A DNA stretch of 64,000 bases from the NCBI RefSeq assembly GCF_014217625.1, contig NZ_CP043641.1, positions 1,860,001-1,924,000 of the forward strand. The letters run 5' to 3'. The DNA comes from Leifsonia shinshuensis (GTDB taxonomy: Bacteria > Actinomycetota > Actinomycetes > Actinomycetales > Microbacteriaceae). Of the stretch, positions 42,769 to 51,419 are shown piece by piece. The stretch's first letter is position 1, and the number at the start of each line of letters is the position of its first letter. The notes below the pieces were generated by a model. The model saw only the letters and a list, made by a program, of their open reading frames with translations. It made no database searches and was not told where the DNA came from. The position numbers and the translations under genes were made by a program.

Positions 42769-43736
42769 CAGTATCCCGTCGGCGTCGTCACGGTGTACGG
42801 CTCCTCCAGCTGCCGCACCTCGTCGTCGGTCAGCTCCAGGTGCACGGCCGCGACCGCGTCCGGGAGGTGGTGCGGCTTCGTCGCCCCGACGATCGGCGCG
42901 TCCACGACCGGGTTGCGCAGCACCCACGCCAGCGCGACCTGCGCCATCGGGACGCCGCGCGCCTCGGCCACGCGCTGCACGGCCTCCGCGATCGGCCGGT
43001 CGTGCGCTTCAGTGAAGCGCGCCTGCAGCGGGTCGGTGTCCCCGCGCAGCGTCTGCTCGCCCCACGGCCGCGTCAGTCGGCCCTTCGCGAGCGGGCTCCA
43101 CGGGAGGCTGCCCACGCCCTGGTCCGCCAGCTGCGGGAACATCTCCCGCTCCTCCTCGCGCATCATCAGGCTGTACTGGTCCTGCATGCTCACGAAGCGC
43201 GTCCAGCCGCCGAGGTCGGCCGCGTGCTGGAGCTTGGCGAACTGCCACGCCCACATCGAGGATGCGCCGAGGTAGCGCGCTTTGCCGGCCTTGACCACGT
43301 CGTGCAGCGCTTCCATCGTCTCCTCGACCGGCGTCAGCGGGTCGAAGCGGTGGATCTGGTAGAGGTCCACGAAGTCCGTGCCCAGCCGGGTGAGCGACGC
43401 GTCGATCTGCTCCAGGATCGCGCGGCGCGACAGCCCGGCGCCGCCGGGTCCGTCGCCTACCTTGAAGTTCACCTTGGTGGCCAGCACGATGTCCTCGCGC
43501 TTCGTGTACTCGCGGATGGCGCGGCCGACGATCTCCTCCGAGCTGCCGAAGCCGTAGACGTTCGCGGTGTCCCAGAAGGTGATCCCGGCCTCCACGGCCT
43601 GCCGGAAGATCGGGGCGCCGCCCTCGTCGTCCAGCGCCCACTCGTTGAAGCCGCGCGTCCGGTCGCCGAAGCTCATGCAGCCCAGTGCGATGCGGCTGAT
43701 CGGCAGTCCCGTCGACCCCAGTCGGGTGTATTCCAT
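42768..43736 (-). CDS. aldo/keto reductase
   Basis: A 322-residue NADPH-dependent aldo/keto reductase with the complete catalytic tetrad: Asp in FWDTANVY, Tyr in ANVYGFGSSE, Lys in LATKVNFK and His in YQIHRFD. The C-terminal part contains the cofactor segment typical of the YajO/YghZ-like group (VALAWVLRNPVVDAPIVGATKPHHL). Physiological substrate unknown. It is coupled to a DUF2316 protein that may regulate it. Confidence 0.9.
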   Translation of the reverse strand: MEYTRLGSTGLPISRIALGCMSFGDRTRGFNEWALDDEGGAPIFRQAVEAGITFWDTANVYGFGSSEEIVGRAIREYTKREDIVLATKVNFKVGDGPGGAGLSRRAILEQIDASLTRLGTDFVDLYQIHRFDPLTPVEETMEALHDVVKAGKARYLGASSMWAWQFAKLQHAADLGGWTRFVSMQDQYSLMMREEEREMFPQLADQGVGSLPWSPLAKGRLTRPWGEQTLRGDTDPLQARFTEAHDRPIAEAVQRVAEARGVPMAQVALAWVLRNPVVDAPIVGATKPHHLPDAVAAVHLELTDDEVRQLEEPYTVTTPTGY

Positions 43737-43839
43737 CGTTCGCTCTCCTCGTGTCCTCGTGCGTCGCCTCCGACGTTACGCGCCGCTCGCCGCCGGATGG
43801 GAGGTACTGCGAGTACCGCGAACGGCTTACCATCACGGC

Positions 43840-44001
43840 ATGACCGATGAACGAGAGAACTGGCCGGAAACGCCCTCCGGCGAGCCCATCGACACCGACG
43901 CCCTCGCGGAGGGCGAAGGCGGTGGCCCGTACGACGCCGACGGCGTGTTCGAGCCGGAGGATGACGCCGCTGCGGACGACGAGGACGACCCCGGCGTCTG
44001 A
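43840..44001 (+). CDS. small acidic protein
   Basis: A 53-residue, very acidic protein (MTDERENWPETPSGEP..., ending in a run of Asp/Glu). I recognise no domain, and the sequence is likely disordered. An overlapping frame from 43847 encodes a basic protein of lower plausibility. The frame is open further upstream, but ATG 43840 follows a sensible gap after the divergent aldo/keto reductase start. Function unknown. Confidence 0.45.
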   Translation: MTDERENWPETPSGEPIDTDALAEGEGGGPYDADGVFEPEDDAAADDEDDPGV

Positions 44002-44167
44002 CACCCGTTCGAAAGCTGTGCCCTCCCGTTCACCTGAATCCTCTTGTCCCCCGGGCTTGTACCCCACTAGGGTCTAGTCCTAGGAGCCAGTCCCTCACCG
44101 GCGGATGTCATGTCAGGTGCGCCGCAGGTGGCCGGGGACCGGCTGCACAACTGGGGAGGGGTGCAGC

Positions 44168-44374
44168 GTGACGACCTATGAGACGCCGATCGGGAACGCG
44201 CCGAAACCGGGCCAGGACATCCATCTGGTGAGATGGATCCGGTCCGCGGACGGCTGGAGCAGCGAGACAGTGCTCTGCACATATCTGGCGGGGACGCCCT
44301 CGCACTGGGTGGTCGAACGGCACGGCGAGCGCGTGAGCCTCGACCGTGCGGAGTGGGCGCAGTTCGCCTTCTGA
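44168..44374 (+). CDS. small hypothetical protein
   Basis: A 68-residue soluble protein (MTTYETPIGNAPKPGQ... with HLVRWIRSADGWSSETVL and WVVERHGERVSL). It looks like a small beta-rich domain with several tryptophans; no known motif is seen. GTG 44168 is preceded by a strong GGGGAGGGG Shine-Dalgarno, which decides the start over an ATG at 44105 in the same frame. Upstream, CTAGG-N7-CCTAG (44067-44083) may mark the promoter. Confidence 0.55.
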   Translation: MTTYETPIGNAPKPGQDIHLVRWIRSADGWSSETVLCTYLAGTPSHWVVERHGERVSLDRAEWAQFAF

Positions 44375-44466
44375 CCGGTCGCGCCACCGCGGTCTAGACG
44401 CCCCGAGGCGTCGCGCGTTATTTTCCCGCCATCGGCCGGACCGACCGGCCACGGGGAGGACGTGCG

Positions 44467-45933
44467 ATGCCGATCGAGGGGACGCCGGGTACGGGGCTGA
44501 CCGCGGAGCGGATGCGGGAGGCGGTGCAGCGCATCTCGATGCCGGACGAGCTGGCCACGGCGTTCGGCGCGTTCGAGTTCTTCGACGGGGTGCCGCGCAG
44601 CGGGTCCGTCGACGCCGTCTTCGACGCGCTCGACGTCATGCGCGCCGCCGAGGCGTTCCTGATCGGGATCCCCGGAGCGTCGCTCGTCGCGATGCGCAGC
44701 GGCCTGCGCAGTGCGGGAGTCACCTCGCCCGACATCATCGGCTACACCGACCCGCGCGCGAACTCCGGCGGCCTCTACCTCACCCCGAACACCGAGACCA
44801 CGTACGGGACGACCTTCCTCGATCTGAAGGCGTGGGGACCGACCGTCATCGAGGCGCCGCCGCAGTCGCTCTGCGTCGTGGACGACTTCTGGTTCCGGTA
44901 CGTCACGGACATGGGCATCGCGGGGCCGGACCACGGCGCAGGCGGGAAGTACCTCTTCCTGCCGCCCGGCTACGACGGCGCCGTGCCGGACGGCTACTTC
45001 ACGCTCCGGCCGCCGACGTACAGCAACTGGGTCGTGCTCCGCACGCTCGGCGGCGTCCCGGCGATGAAGACGACGCGCATCTACCCGTTGGCGGAGGCCG
45101 GGGCGCCGCGGGAGAACACCTTCGTCAACATCGCGGATGTTCCGCAGAACACCGTGCACTCCAACGACCTCGACTTCTTCCGGGAGATCGCCCAGATCAT
45201 CCAGGAGGAGCCCGTCGAATCGCTCGACCCGGAGCGCGCCGGCGTCTTCGCGGCGCTGGGCGTCGTCCACGATCAGCCGTTCGCCCCCGACGAGCGCCGC
45301 GCGCGCCTCCTCGACGCCGGCGCGCGACTCGGGGCCGCGATCTCCCGCGCCATCGTGTTCGCACCGCGCGACCCCGCCGCGTACTACTGGCCGGGGTCGT
45401 CGTGGAAGAACGCCTTCGTCGGCGGGAGCTCCGACTTCCTGCGCGCCGGCGCCCGCCTGCTCGACGCGCGCACGCTGTTCCACTACTTCGCCACCGTCAT
45501 CACGCCCGCGATGGCGCACGCGCAGGTCGGCGCGGGCTCCGCGTACGCCTATACGGCGGAGGACGCCGACGGTCACGTGCTCGACGGCGGCGCAACCTAC
45601 ACCCTCCGCATCCCCGCCGACCCGCCGGCGAAGAACTTCTGGTCGGTCGACCTCTACGACACCCAGACGCGGTCGCTGCTCCAGCTGCCGGACAACCCGT
45701 ACCCCGCGCTCTCCAGCCTGGAGGGCGCCGTGCGTCCGGACGCCGACGGCTCCTTCCTGCTCTGGTTCGGGCCGAAGCCGCCGGCGGGACACGAGACGAA
45801 CTGGATCGGCACCGTGCCGAGCAAGTCGTGGTTCCCGATGGTGCGCCTCTACGGGCCGCTGGAGCCGTGGTTCGATGGGTCGTGGCGGCTCCCCGAGCTC
45901 GAGCGCGTCACGGAGCCGGTGCCCGCCGACTGA
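44467..45933 (+). CDS. DUF1254/DUF1214 domain-containing protein
   Basis: A 488-residue protein with the DUF1254 domain in the first half (YTDPRANSGGLYLTPNTETTYGTTFLDLKAWGPTVIEAP) and DUF1214 in the second (ADPPAKNFWSVDLYDTQTRSLLQ and PAGHETNWIGTVPSKSWFPMVRLYGP). Such proteins are widespread but uncharacterised, and many are exported; this one has no obvious signal peptide. It is followed 25 bases later by a GltS-type carrier, suggesting a shared role around a carboxylate. Confidence 0.9.
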   Translation: MPIEGTPGTGLTAERMREAVQRISMPDELATAFGAFEFFDGVPRSGSVDAVFDALDVMRAAEAFLIGIPGASLVAMRSGLRSAGVTSPDIIGYTDPRANSGGLYLTPNTETTYGTTFLDLKAWGPTVIEAPPQSLCVVDDFWFRYVTDMGIAGPDHGAGGKYLFLPPGYDGAVPDGYFTLRPPTYSNWVVLRTLGGVPAMKTTRIYPLAEAGAPRENTFVNIADVPQNTVHSNDLDFFREIAQIIQEEPVESLDPERAGVFAALGVVHDQPFAPDERRARLLDAGARLGAAISRAIVFAPRDPAAYYWPGSSWKNAFVGGSSDFLRAGARLLDARTLFHYFATVITPAMAHAQVGAGSAYAYTAEDADGHVLDGGATYTLRIPADPPAKNFWSVDLYDTQTRSLLQLPDNPYPALSSLEGAVRPDADGSFLLWFGPKPPAGHETNWIGTVPSKSWFPMVRLYGPLEPWFDGSWRLPELERVTEPVPAD

Positions 45934-45958
45934 GCACACGCACGGCCGAGGAGGACGC

Positions 45959-47329
45959 ATGTTCGGTGGCTACACCGACACCCAGTGGGCCGCACTCGCT
46001 TTCGTGTTCCTCGGGATCGCGCTGGTGCTCGCCACCCTCGTGCGGCGGTACACCGGGTTCCTCCGCCGGCTCTACATCCCGGTCAGCGTCATCGCCGGGT
46101 TCCTGATCCTGCTGCTCGGCCCGCAGGTGCTGGGCGCGCTGACCCACGCGTCCGGGCTGGTGCCCGCGCCGGTCGCGGACGTGCTGGCACGGCTGCCCGG
46201 CCTGATGATCAACGTCGTCTTCGCCGGAGTGATGCTCGGCAAGCGGCTGCCGAGCGTGCGGACGTTCTGGCGGGAGTCGGCGCCGCACTTCATCCTGGGC
46301 AGCGTCTTCTCGTTCGGGCAGTTCGCGCTCGGAGCGCTCGCGGTCGCCCTCCTGCTGAAGCCGTTCTTCGGCCTGCCCGACGCCGCCGGATCGGTGCTGG
46401 AGCTGTCGTTCGCCGGCGGGCACGGCACGATTGCCGGGATGGGCGACATCCTGAAGACGGCGGGGGCCCCGGAGGTCGTCGACATCGGGCTCGGGCTCGC
46501 CACCATCAGCATGATCACCGGCGTGGTCGGCGGCTCGATCCTGGTGAACTACGCCATCCGCAGCCCGCGGATCGCCGTCGCACGCACCGCCCGCGTGCAC
46601 CCGGCGACGGACGCCGAGCACTACATCCCGCCGAACAGCGGCGACACCGACTCCGCCGACGTCGGCCTCGGCTCGATCAGCCGCAGCTTCGGCGCGATCG
46701 CCCTCGCGATCGCGCTCGGCCTGCTCATCCTGGAGCTGCTCCGGTTCGGGACGAACGCCCTGGGCTCCGGCCTGTTCGACGACTTCCCGCTGTTCCCGTT
46801 CACCGTCATCGGCGGCTTCGTGGTGCAGCTCGTGCTGACGCTGACCGGCACGGAGGAGCTGGTCGAGCGGCGGACGGTCAACGACATCACGACCCTGGCG
46901 CTGGACATCCTGATCGCCGCCGCGATCGGCACGATGTCCCTGGCTGCACTCGGAGCGAACATCCCGAGCCTGGTCATCCTGACGGTGATCGCGTTCGCCT
47001 GGAGCGTCGTCGGGATGCTGTGGCTCGGCCCGCGCATCCACCCGGTGGACTGGTTCGAGCACGCGATCGCCGACTACGGCCAGTCGCAGGGCAACGTCGC
47101 CACCGGCTTCGTCCTCGCCGACATGGCCGACCCCGCACGCGCGACGGCGGCCGCCCGCGCCTACGGCTACAAGCAGCTCACGTACGAGCCGATCCTCGGC
47201 GGCGGCGTGCTGACGGCCCTCAGCGTACCGATCATCCTGCAGATCGGGTCGCTGTGGTTCGGGGTCGCGAGCCTGGTCGTGACGGCGGGGCTCATCCTGT
47301 GGGGGACGCTGCGGGGGCGGCGGAGCTAG
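45959..47329 (+). CDS. GltS family sodium:glutamate-type symporter
   Basis: A 456-residue, 10-12-helix carrier of the GltS family (sodium-coupled glutamate uptake). The family loop FAGGHGTIAGMGD (~residue 160) is the key feature, and a second related segment (YGQSQGNVATGFVL, ~residue 372) marks the inverted repeat half. GAGGAGG lies just before ATG 45959. It is somewhat longer than enteric GltS because of a polar insert around residues 205-230. Co-directional with the DUF1254 gene. Confidence 0.88.
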   Translation: MFGGYTDTQWAALAFVFLGIALVLATLVRRYTGFLRRLYIPVSVIAGFLILLLGPQVLGALTHASGLVPAPVADVLARLPGLMINVVFAGVMLGKRLPSVRTFWRESAPHFILGSVFSFGQFALGALAVALLLKPFFGLPDAAGSVLELSFAGGHGTIAGMGDILKTAGAPEVVDIGLGLATISMITGVVGGSILVNYAIRSPRIAVARTARVHPATDAEHYIPPNSGDTDSADVGLGSISRSFGAIALAIALGLLILELLRFGTNALGSGLFDDFPLFPFTVIGGFVVQLVLTLTGTEELVERRTVNDITTLALDILIAAAIGTMSLAALGANIPSLVILTVIAFAWSVVGMLWLGPRIHPVDWFEHAIADYGQSQGNVATGFVLADMADPARATAAARAYGYKQLTYEPILGGGVLTALSVPIILQIGSLWFGVASLVVTAGLILWGTLRGRRS

Positions 47330-47350
47330 GGCGCGATCGCGGCGACGGCC

Positions 47351-47620
47351 TCACAACCCCGCCCGCGCCGCCAGCAGCTCCACGGCCACCCGCCAGTCGC
47401 GCGCCGGGATCCCGTCCCCGGTCTCCTCCTCGCCGGGGGGCCGGGCGACGAACGACGGCCACGGGTCGCCGGGGATGTGCGACTCCTCGACCAGGCCGAG
47501 GTAGTCGCCGCCGAAGTAGACCTCCCACGCGGCGGTCGCCGTCGGGCTGTACATGAGTGTCAGCGGGAGCGTGCCGTAGGTGTAAACGGCGTGCTGGTGG
47601 GCCAGTTCCTTCCCCGTCAT
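47351..47620 (-). CDS. small hypothetical protein
   Basis: An 89-residue protein (MTGKELAHQHAVYTYGTLPLTLMY..., ending ARDWRVAVELLAARAGL). GGAGG five bases before ATG 47620 supports this start over a GTG at 47647. No domain is recognised; the pattern of short hydrophobic and aromatic stretches suggests a compact cytoplasmic domain. It lies alone between the GltS gene and the YbdK ligase gene. Confidence 0.5.
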   Translation of the reverse strand: MTGKELAHQHAVYTYGTLPLTLMYSPTATAAWEVYFGGDYLGLVEESHIPGDPWPSFVARPPGEEETGDGIPARDWRVAVELLAARAGL

Positions 47621-47692
47621 GTCCGCCTCCACGATCCACCCCTCCACTCATGTCCGAGCGTAAGCGCGTCCAGCCTCCGGCGGAAGGGATTG

Positions 47693-48805
47693 CTACGCCA
47701 CGAAACGGCCGTCGCCCTCGTCGCCGGCGTCGTGGGTCGCCGCCACCGCCTCGGCGACGACGTCCCGCATCCGCCCGCGGCGCGCGAGGGCGGACCGCTG
47801 CCGGCCGGCGCCGCCTCCGCTGCGCAGGATCCGGTCCACCCCGGTGCGCACCAGCTCCAGGTCGCCGTAGCTCTCCAGCGCACGCGCAGTGTGGACGAGC
47901 AGGGCGTCGAGGGCGGAGACCGCCGTGCCCTCCCGTCCGGTCACCGGGTGGGGCAGCATCCCGCCCACGCCGGTCAGCGCCGCCTGCCACTCGGCCAGCC
48001 GGAGGGCCGCGGAGGGCGTCGCGAGCGGTGCGACGCCCGAGCGCCACTCGGCGACCGCGGTGTCGACGAGGGCGCGCACCAGTGCGGCCAGCACGACCGT
48101 GTCGCGCGCGTCGAGGCAGACGTCCGCGACCCTCACTTCGACGGTCGGCTGCTTGTGCGAGACCCGCGCGTCGAGGTAGAGCATGGCCTTGTCGAGGATC
48201 ACGCCCGTCTCCACGAGCAGCCGCTCGAAGCGGTCGTAGGCCTCCACCGACCCGAAGACGTCGGTCGGCCCTGCGCTCTGCCACTGGTGCCAGGCGACGA
48301 AGCGGTAGCTGGCGTGCCCAGTGTCGACGCCGCCGACGAACGGCGAGTTCGCCGTCAGCGCCAGGAGCGCGGGAAGCCAAGTGCGGATCCGGTCGAGGAC
48401 GGCGACGCCCTCCTCGCGCGAGTGGATGGCGACGTGCACGTGGCAGCCGCAGACGAGCGTCCCCCTGGCCGTGAGCCCGTACCGAGACATCATCTGGTCG
48501 TAGCGCGGGTCGGGCGTCGCGTGCGGGCGCAGCGGCAGGGGCGACATGGCCACGGCCACGGCCCGTGCGCCGTGGCGGCGGGCGAGCGTGTCGGCGAGCG
48601 TACGGCCCTCCACGATGTCGGCGTACAGCTCGTCGGTCGTCAGGCGCGGCAGCGTCTGGGTCTCGATCATCTCCTGCTGGATCTCGGCGCCGAGCCGCTG
48701 CTCGGCGCCGGCGGGCGCGTCCGCCAGCGCGAACGGGGCGACCGGAGTCGCGATCCCGCGTTCGTCGACCAAGAGGAGTTCTTCCTCCACCCCGAAAGTC
48801 CTCAC
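47693..48805 (-). CDS. YbdK-type carboxylate-amine ligase (glutamate-cysteine ligase 2 family)
   Basis: A ~370-residue member of the GCS2 family (YbdK). The N-terminal substrate loop RTFGVEEELLLVD and the metal/ATP segment VCGCHVHVAIHSREEG (~residue 118) are diagnostic. Family members ligate gamma-glutamyl groups to an amine, and the true substrate in actinobacteria is often unknown. GTG 48805 starts directly at the conserved motif; a TTG at 48841 is the other possibility. Confidence 0.85.
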   Translation of the reverse strand: MRTFGVEEELLLVDERGIATPVAPFALADAPAGAEQRLGAEIQQEMIETQTLPRLTTDELYADIVEGRTLADTLARRHGARAVAVAMSPLPLRPHATPDPRYDQMMSRYGLTARGTLVCGCHVHVAIHSREEGVAVLDRIRTWLPALLALTANSPFVGGVDTGHASYRFVAWHQWQSAGPTDVFGSVEAYDRFERLLVETGVILDKAMLYLDARVSHKQPTVEVRVADVCLDARDTVVLAALVRALVDTAVAEWRSGVAPLATPSAALRLAEWQAALTGVGGMLPHPVTGREGTAVSALDALLVHTARALESYGDLELVRTGVDRILRSGGGAGRQRSALARRGRMRDVVAEAVAATHDAGDEGDGRFVA

Positions 48806-48874
48806 GACAACCACTATCGGTGAGGGGTCCTCAGGGAGCAATACCCCGTTGCCCGTGAATCCGCCCAGCGCGGC

Positions 48875-49390
48875 CTACGCCGGGAGGACGACCGCCCGTT
48901 CGAGCACCTGCCCCGGCCACTCTCCGACCAGGAACGGGTCGGTGGGCGTGTATCCGCACGACTCGTAGAACCGGACCAGGTCGCCGGTGCCGCCCGCGTA
49001 GCAGTCGACCCGCAGCTTCCCGACCCCCGCGGCGAGCGCTTCGTCGTGCGCGAAGTCCAGCAACCGGCGCCCCGTGCCCTTGGCGCGCGGGTCACGGGAG
49101 CCGATGAGGACCCGGACGTACAGCTCGGGATCGGTCGCCGCCGGCACGTACTCGGTCGCCTCCCCCAGAGCCAGGAAGCCGACGACGCCCGCCTCCGGGT
49201 GCTCGGCGATCCAGGTCCCCGGCTCGGCGACCCAGCCCTGCACCCGGGTCACCTGCTCGGGACGGGAGGAGAACGGCTGCGTGCCCCACTGGCCGGTGTT
49301 GCCGATGGTGACGAACCAGGCGATCGCGTCGTCGAACAGGCGGAGGACGGCGTCGGCGTCGCCGGGCCGCGCCGGGCGGATGGTGGTCAT
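48875..49390 (-). CDS. GNAT family N-acetyltransferase
   Basis: A 171-residue GNAT enzyme. It starts with the fold-typical MTTIRPARPGDADAVLRLFDDAI, and the acetyl-CoA motif is DPRAKGTGRRLLDFAHDEA (~residue 102), followed by LVRFYESCGYTPTDPF. The acceptor substrate cannot be inferred. It is divergent from the HEAT-like gene at 49429 with only 38 bases between the two starts. Confidence 0.87.
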   Translation of the reverse strand: MTTIRPARPGDADAVLRLFDDAIAWFVTIGNTGQWGTQPFSSRPEQVTRVQGWVAEPGTWIAEHPEAGVVGFLALGEATEYVPAATDPELYVRVLIGSRDPRAKGTGRRLLDFAHDEALAAGVGKLRVDCYAGGTGDLVRFYESCGYTPTDPFLVGEWPGQVLERAVVLPA

Positions 49391-49428
49391 GCTCCCATCC
49401 TGCTGGATGCGCTGCCTAGAATCGCGGA

Positions 49429-50238
49429 ATGGCCATCCTCCCCGACCTCGCCGCGCTCTGGAGCGCCGCCCTGTCCGGCGACCCGGCCCCGGTCGAGCTC
49501 GCCCTCGCGGAGGACAGCCGGTTGCCCGGACCGCGCGCCAACCTCGAACTGGCGGCGCGGTTCGCGGACACGGTGGCGGCGGACCGGGCGACAGATCTCG
49601 CCGTGCTGGCCGGCTGGCTCGTGACCCCGCCGCGCCTGGCCGCCTCCCTGCCCGAGGGCACCGAGGAGTTCCTTCCCGCCTGCGCGGCGCTCGCGGCCGG
49701 CGCTGTGGCGGCGCGGGCGGCGGCGGACGGCGGGAGGCTCCCCGGCGACGCCGTCGGTCTCCTCACGACCGCGGCCGGGGACGCGCGCTGGCGCGTCCGC
49801 GAGCTGGCCGCGACGGGGATGCAGCGCGTCCTGGCCGCCGACTGGGCGACCGGCCTCCGGCAAGTCCGCGGCTGGCTGGACTCTGCCGAGCCCCTGCCGA
49901 TGCGCGCCGCCGTCGCGGCGGTGGCCGAGCCTCCTCTCCTCCGCGACCCGCAGCACGCCGCCGACGCAGTGGCCGTCGTCCGGGAGGCCGTGGAGGCCCT
50001 GCTCGACCTGCCCGCCGCGCGCCGCAGGGACGACGACGTCCGCGTCCTCCGCAAAGCCCTCGGCTACGCGATCAGCGTGGTCGCCGCCGCGGACCCGGAG
50101 GACGGTCTTCCGCTCCTGGAGCGTCTCGCGGCCTCCACCGATCCCGACGCCGCCTGGCTCGTGCGCGAGAACCTCACGAAGGCGCGCCTGAAGCCCTACG
50201 CCGAACGCCTCGCCGCGCTGAGGGCGCCGAAAGACTAG
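49429..50238 (+). CDS. HEAT-repeat-like protein
   Basis: A 269-residue, all-helical protein composed of Ala/Leu-rich helix pairs (DARWRVRELAATGMQRVLAADW, PMRAAVAAVAEPPLLRD, RVLRKALGYAISVVAA). This looks like an alpha-solenoid of HEAT type, usually a scaffold for protein or nucleic acid binding. No catalytic motif is visible. The stop shares the bases CTAG with the stop of the convergent metB gene. Confidence 0.65.
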   Translation: MAILPDLAALWSAALSGDPAPVELALAEDSRLPGPRANLELAARFADTVAADRATDLAVLAGWLVTPPRLAASLPEGTEEFLPACAALAAGAVAARAAADGGRLPGDAVGLLTTAAGDARWRVRELAATGMQRVLAADWATGLRQVRGWLDSAEPLPMRAAVAAVAEPPLLRDPQHAADAVAVVREAVEALLDLPAARRRDDDVRVLRKALGYAISVVAAADPEDGLPLLERLAASTDPDAAWLVRENLTKARLKPYAERLAALRAPKD

Positions 50239-51380
50239 CGGCCCAGCGCCTGCTCCACATCGGCCAGCAGGTCCGCGACGTCCTCGATGCCGACCGACAG
50301 CCGGATGACGTTGTCCGGGACCTCCAGCTCGGTGCCGCGCACCGACGCGTGGGTCATCTCCGACGGGTAGCCGATCAGCGACTCCACGCCGCCGAGCGAC
50401 TCCGCGAGCTGGAAGACCTCTGTCGACTCCGCAAACGTCCGGGCGGCCGCCGCTCCCCCGCTGAGCGCGACGGACAGCATCCCGCCGAAGCCGCTCATCT
50501 GCCGGGCGGCGAGGTCGTGGCCGGGGTGGTCGGGGAGCCCGGGGTAGTAGACCGCGTCGATGCCGGGACGGCCGACCAGCGCCTCCGCGATGGCCTGCGC
50601 GTTCTCGCTGTGCCGCTTCATCCGCACGTCGAGCGTCTTGATGCCGCGGACGGTGAGCCACGCGTCCATCGGCGACGACACGGCACCGGCGGCGAACTGG
50701 ATGAACTGCGCCTTCTCGGCGAGCTCGGCGTCCGCGAACACCAGGGCGCCGCCGATCACGTCGGAATGGCCGCCGAGGTACTTGGTCGTGGAGTGCACCA
50801 CCACGTCCGCGCCGAACGACAGCGGCTGCTGGAGGGCGGGCGACGCGAACGTGTTGTCCACGACGACCAGCGCGCCGGCCGCGTGGCCCAGCTCGACGAG
50901 TGCCGCGAGGTCGCTGATCTTCATCAGCGGGTTGCTCGGGGTCTCGATCCAGAGCACCCGGGTGCGGTCGGTCGTGAGCGCGCTGCGGACGGCGTCCAGG
51001 TCGCCGAGGTCGACCGTCGTGTTGCGCACCTCCCAGGCGCCGTGGATGCGGTTGATGAGCCGGTGGGTGCCGCCGTAGACGTCGTTGCCGAGGACAACGT
51101 GGTCGCCCGGGCGCAGCACCGCGCGCAGCAGGGCGTCCTCGGCCGCGAGCCCCGACGCGAACGACAGCGCGCGCACGCCGCCCTCCAGGGAGGCCAGCAG
51201 CTCCTCGAGCGAGGTGCGCGTCGGGTTGCCGGCGCGGCCGTACTCGTACCCGCCGCGGAGGCCGCCGACGCCGTCCTGGACGAAGGTCGAGGTCTGGTAG
51301 ATCGGCGGGATGATCGCGCCGGTGGTGGGGTCGAACTCCTGGCCGACGTGGATGGCGCGCGTGGCGAAACCGTGGGTCAT
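50235..51380 (-). CDS. metB: cystathionine gamma-synthase
   Basis: A 381-residue PLP enzyme of the Cys/Met metabolism family. The lysine that binds PLP is in HSTTKYLGGHSD (~residue 196), with YEYGRAGNPTR (~residue 46) and ALSFASGLAAEDALL upstream. It joins O-succinyl- or O-acetylhomoserine with cysteine to give cystathionine, although close relatives act as cystathionine gamma-lyase, so the direction cannot be fixed from sequence. It lies 39 bases downstream of cbs, making a transsulfuration operon. Confidence 0.9.
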   Translation of the reverse strand: MTHGFATRAIHVGQEFDPTTGAIIPPIYQTSTFVQDGVGGLRGGYEYGRAGNPTRTSLEELLASLEGGVRALSFASGLAAEDALLRAVLRPGDHVVLGNDVYGGTHRLINRIHGAWEVRNTTVDLGDLDAVRSALTTDRTRVLWIETPSNPLMKISDLAALVELGHAAGALVVVDNTFASPALQQPLSFGADVVVHSTTKYLGGHSDVIGGALVFADAELAEKAQFIQFAAGAVSSPMDAWLTVRGIKTLDVRMKRHSENAQAIAEALVGRPGIDAVYYPGLPDHPGHDLAARQMSGFGGMLSVALSGGAAAARTFAESTEVFQLAESLGGVESLIGYPSEMTHASVRGTELEVPDNVIRLSVGIEDVADLLADVEQALGR

Positions 51381-51419
51381 CGGGATCCTTACTTCGATGC
51401 GGGATGTGTGGAGGAGCGG

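Noticed and set aside
43847-44077. Basic 76-codon frame overlapping the small acidic protein
   Set aside because: Its composition is rich in Pro/Ser/Arg/Thr as expected for an off-frame reading, and it has no ribosome-binding site.
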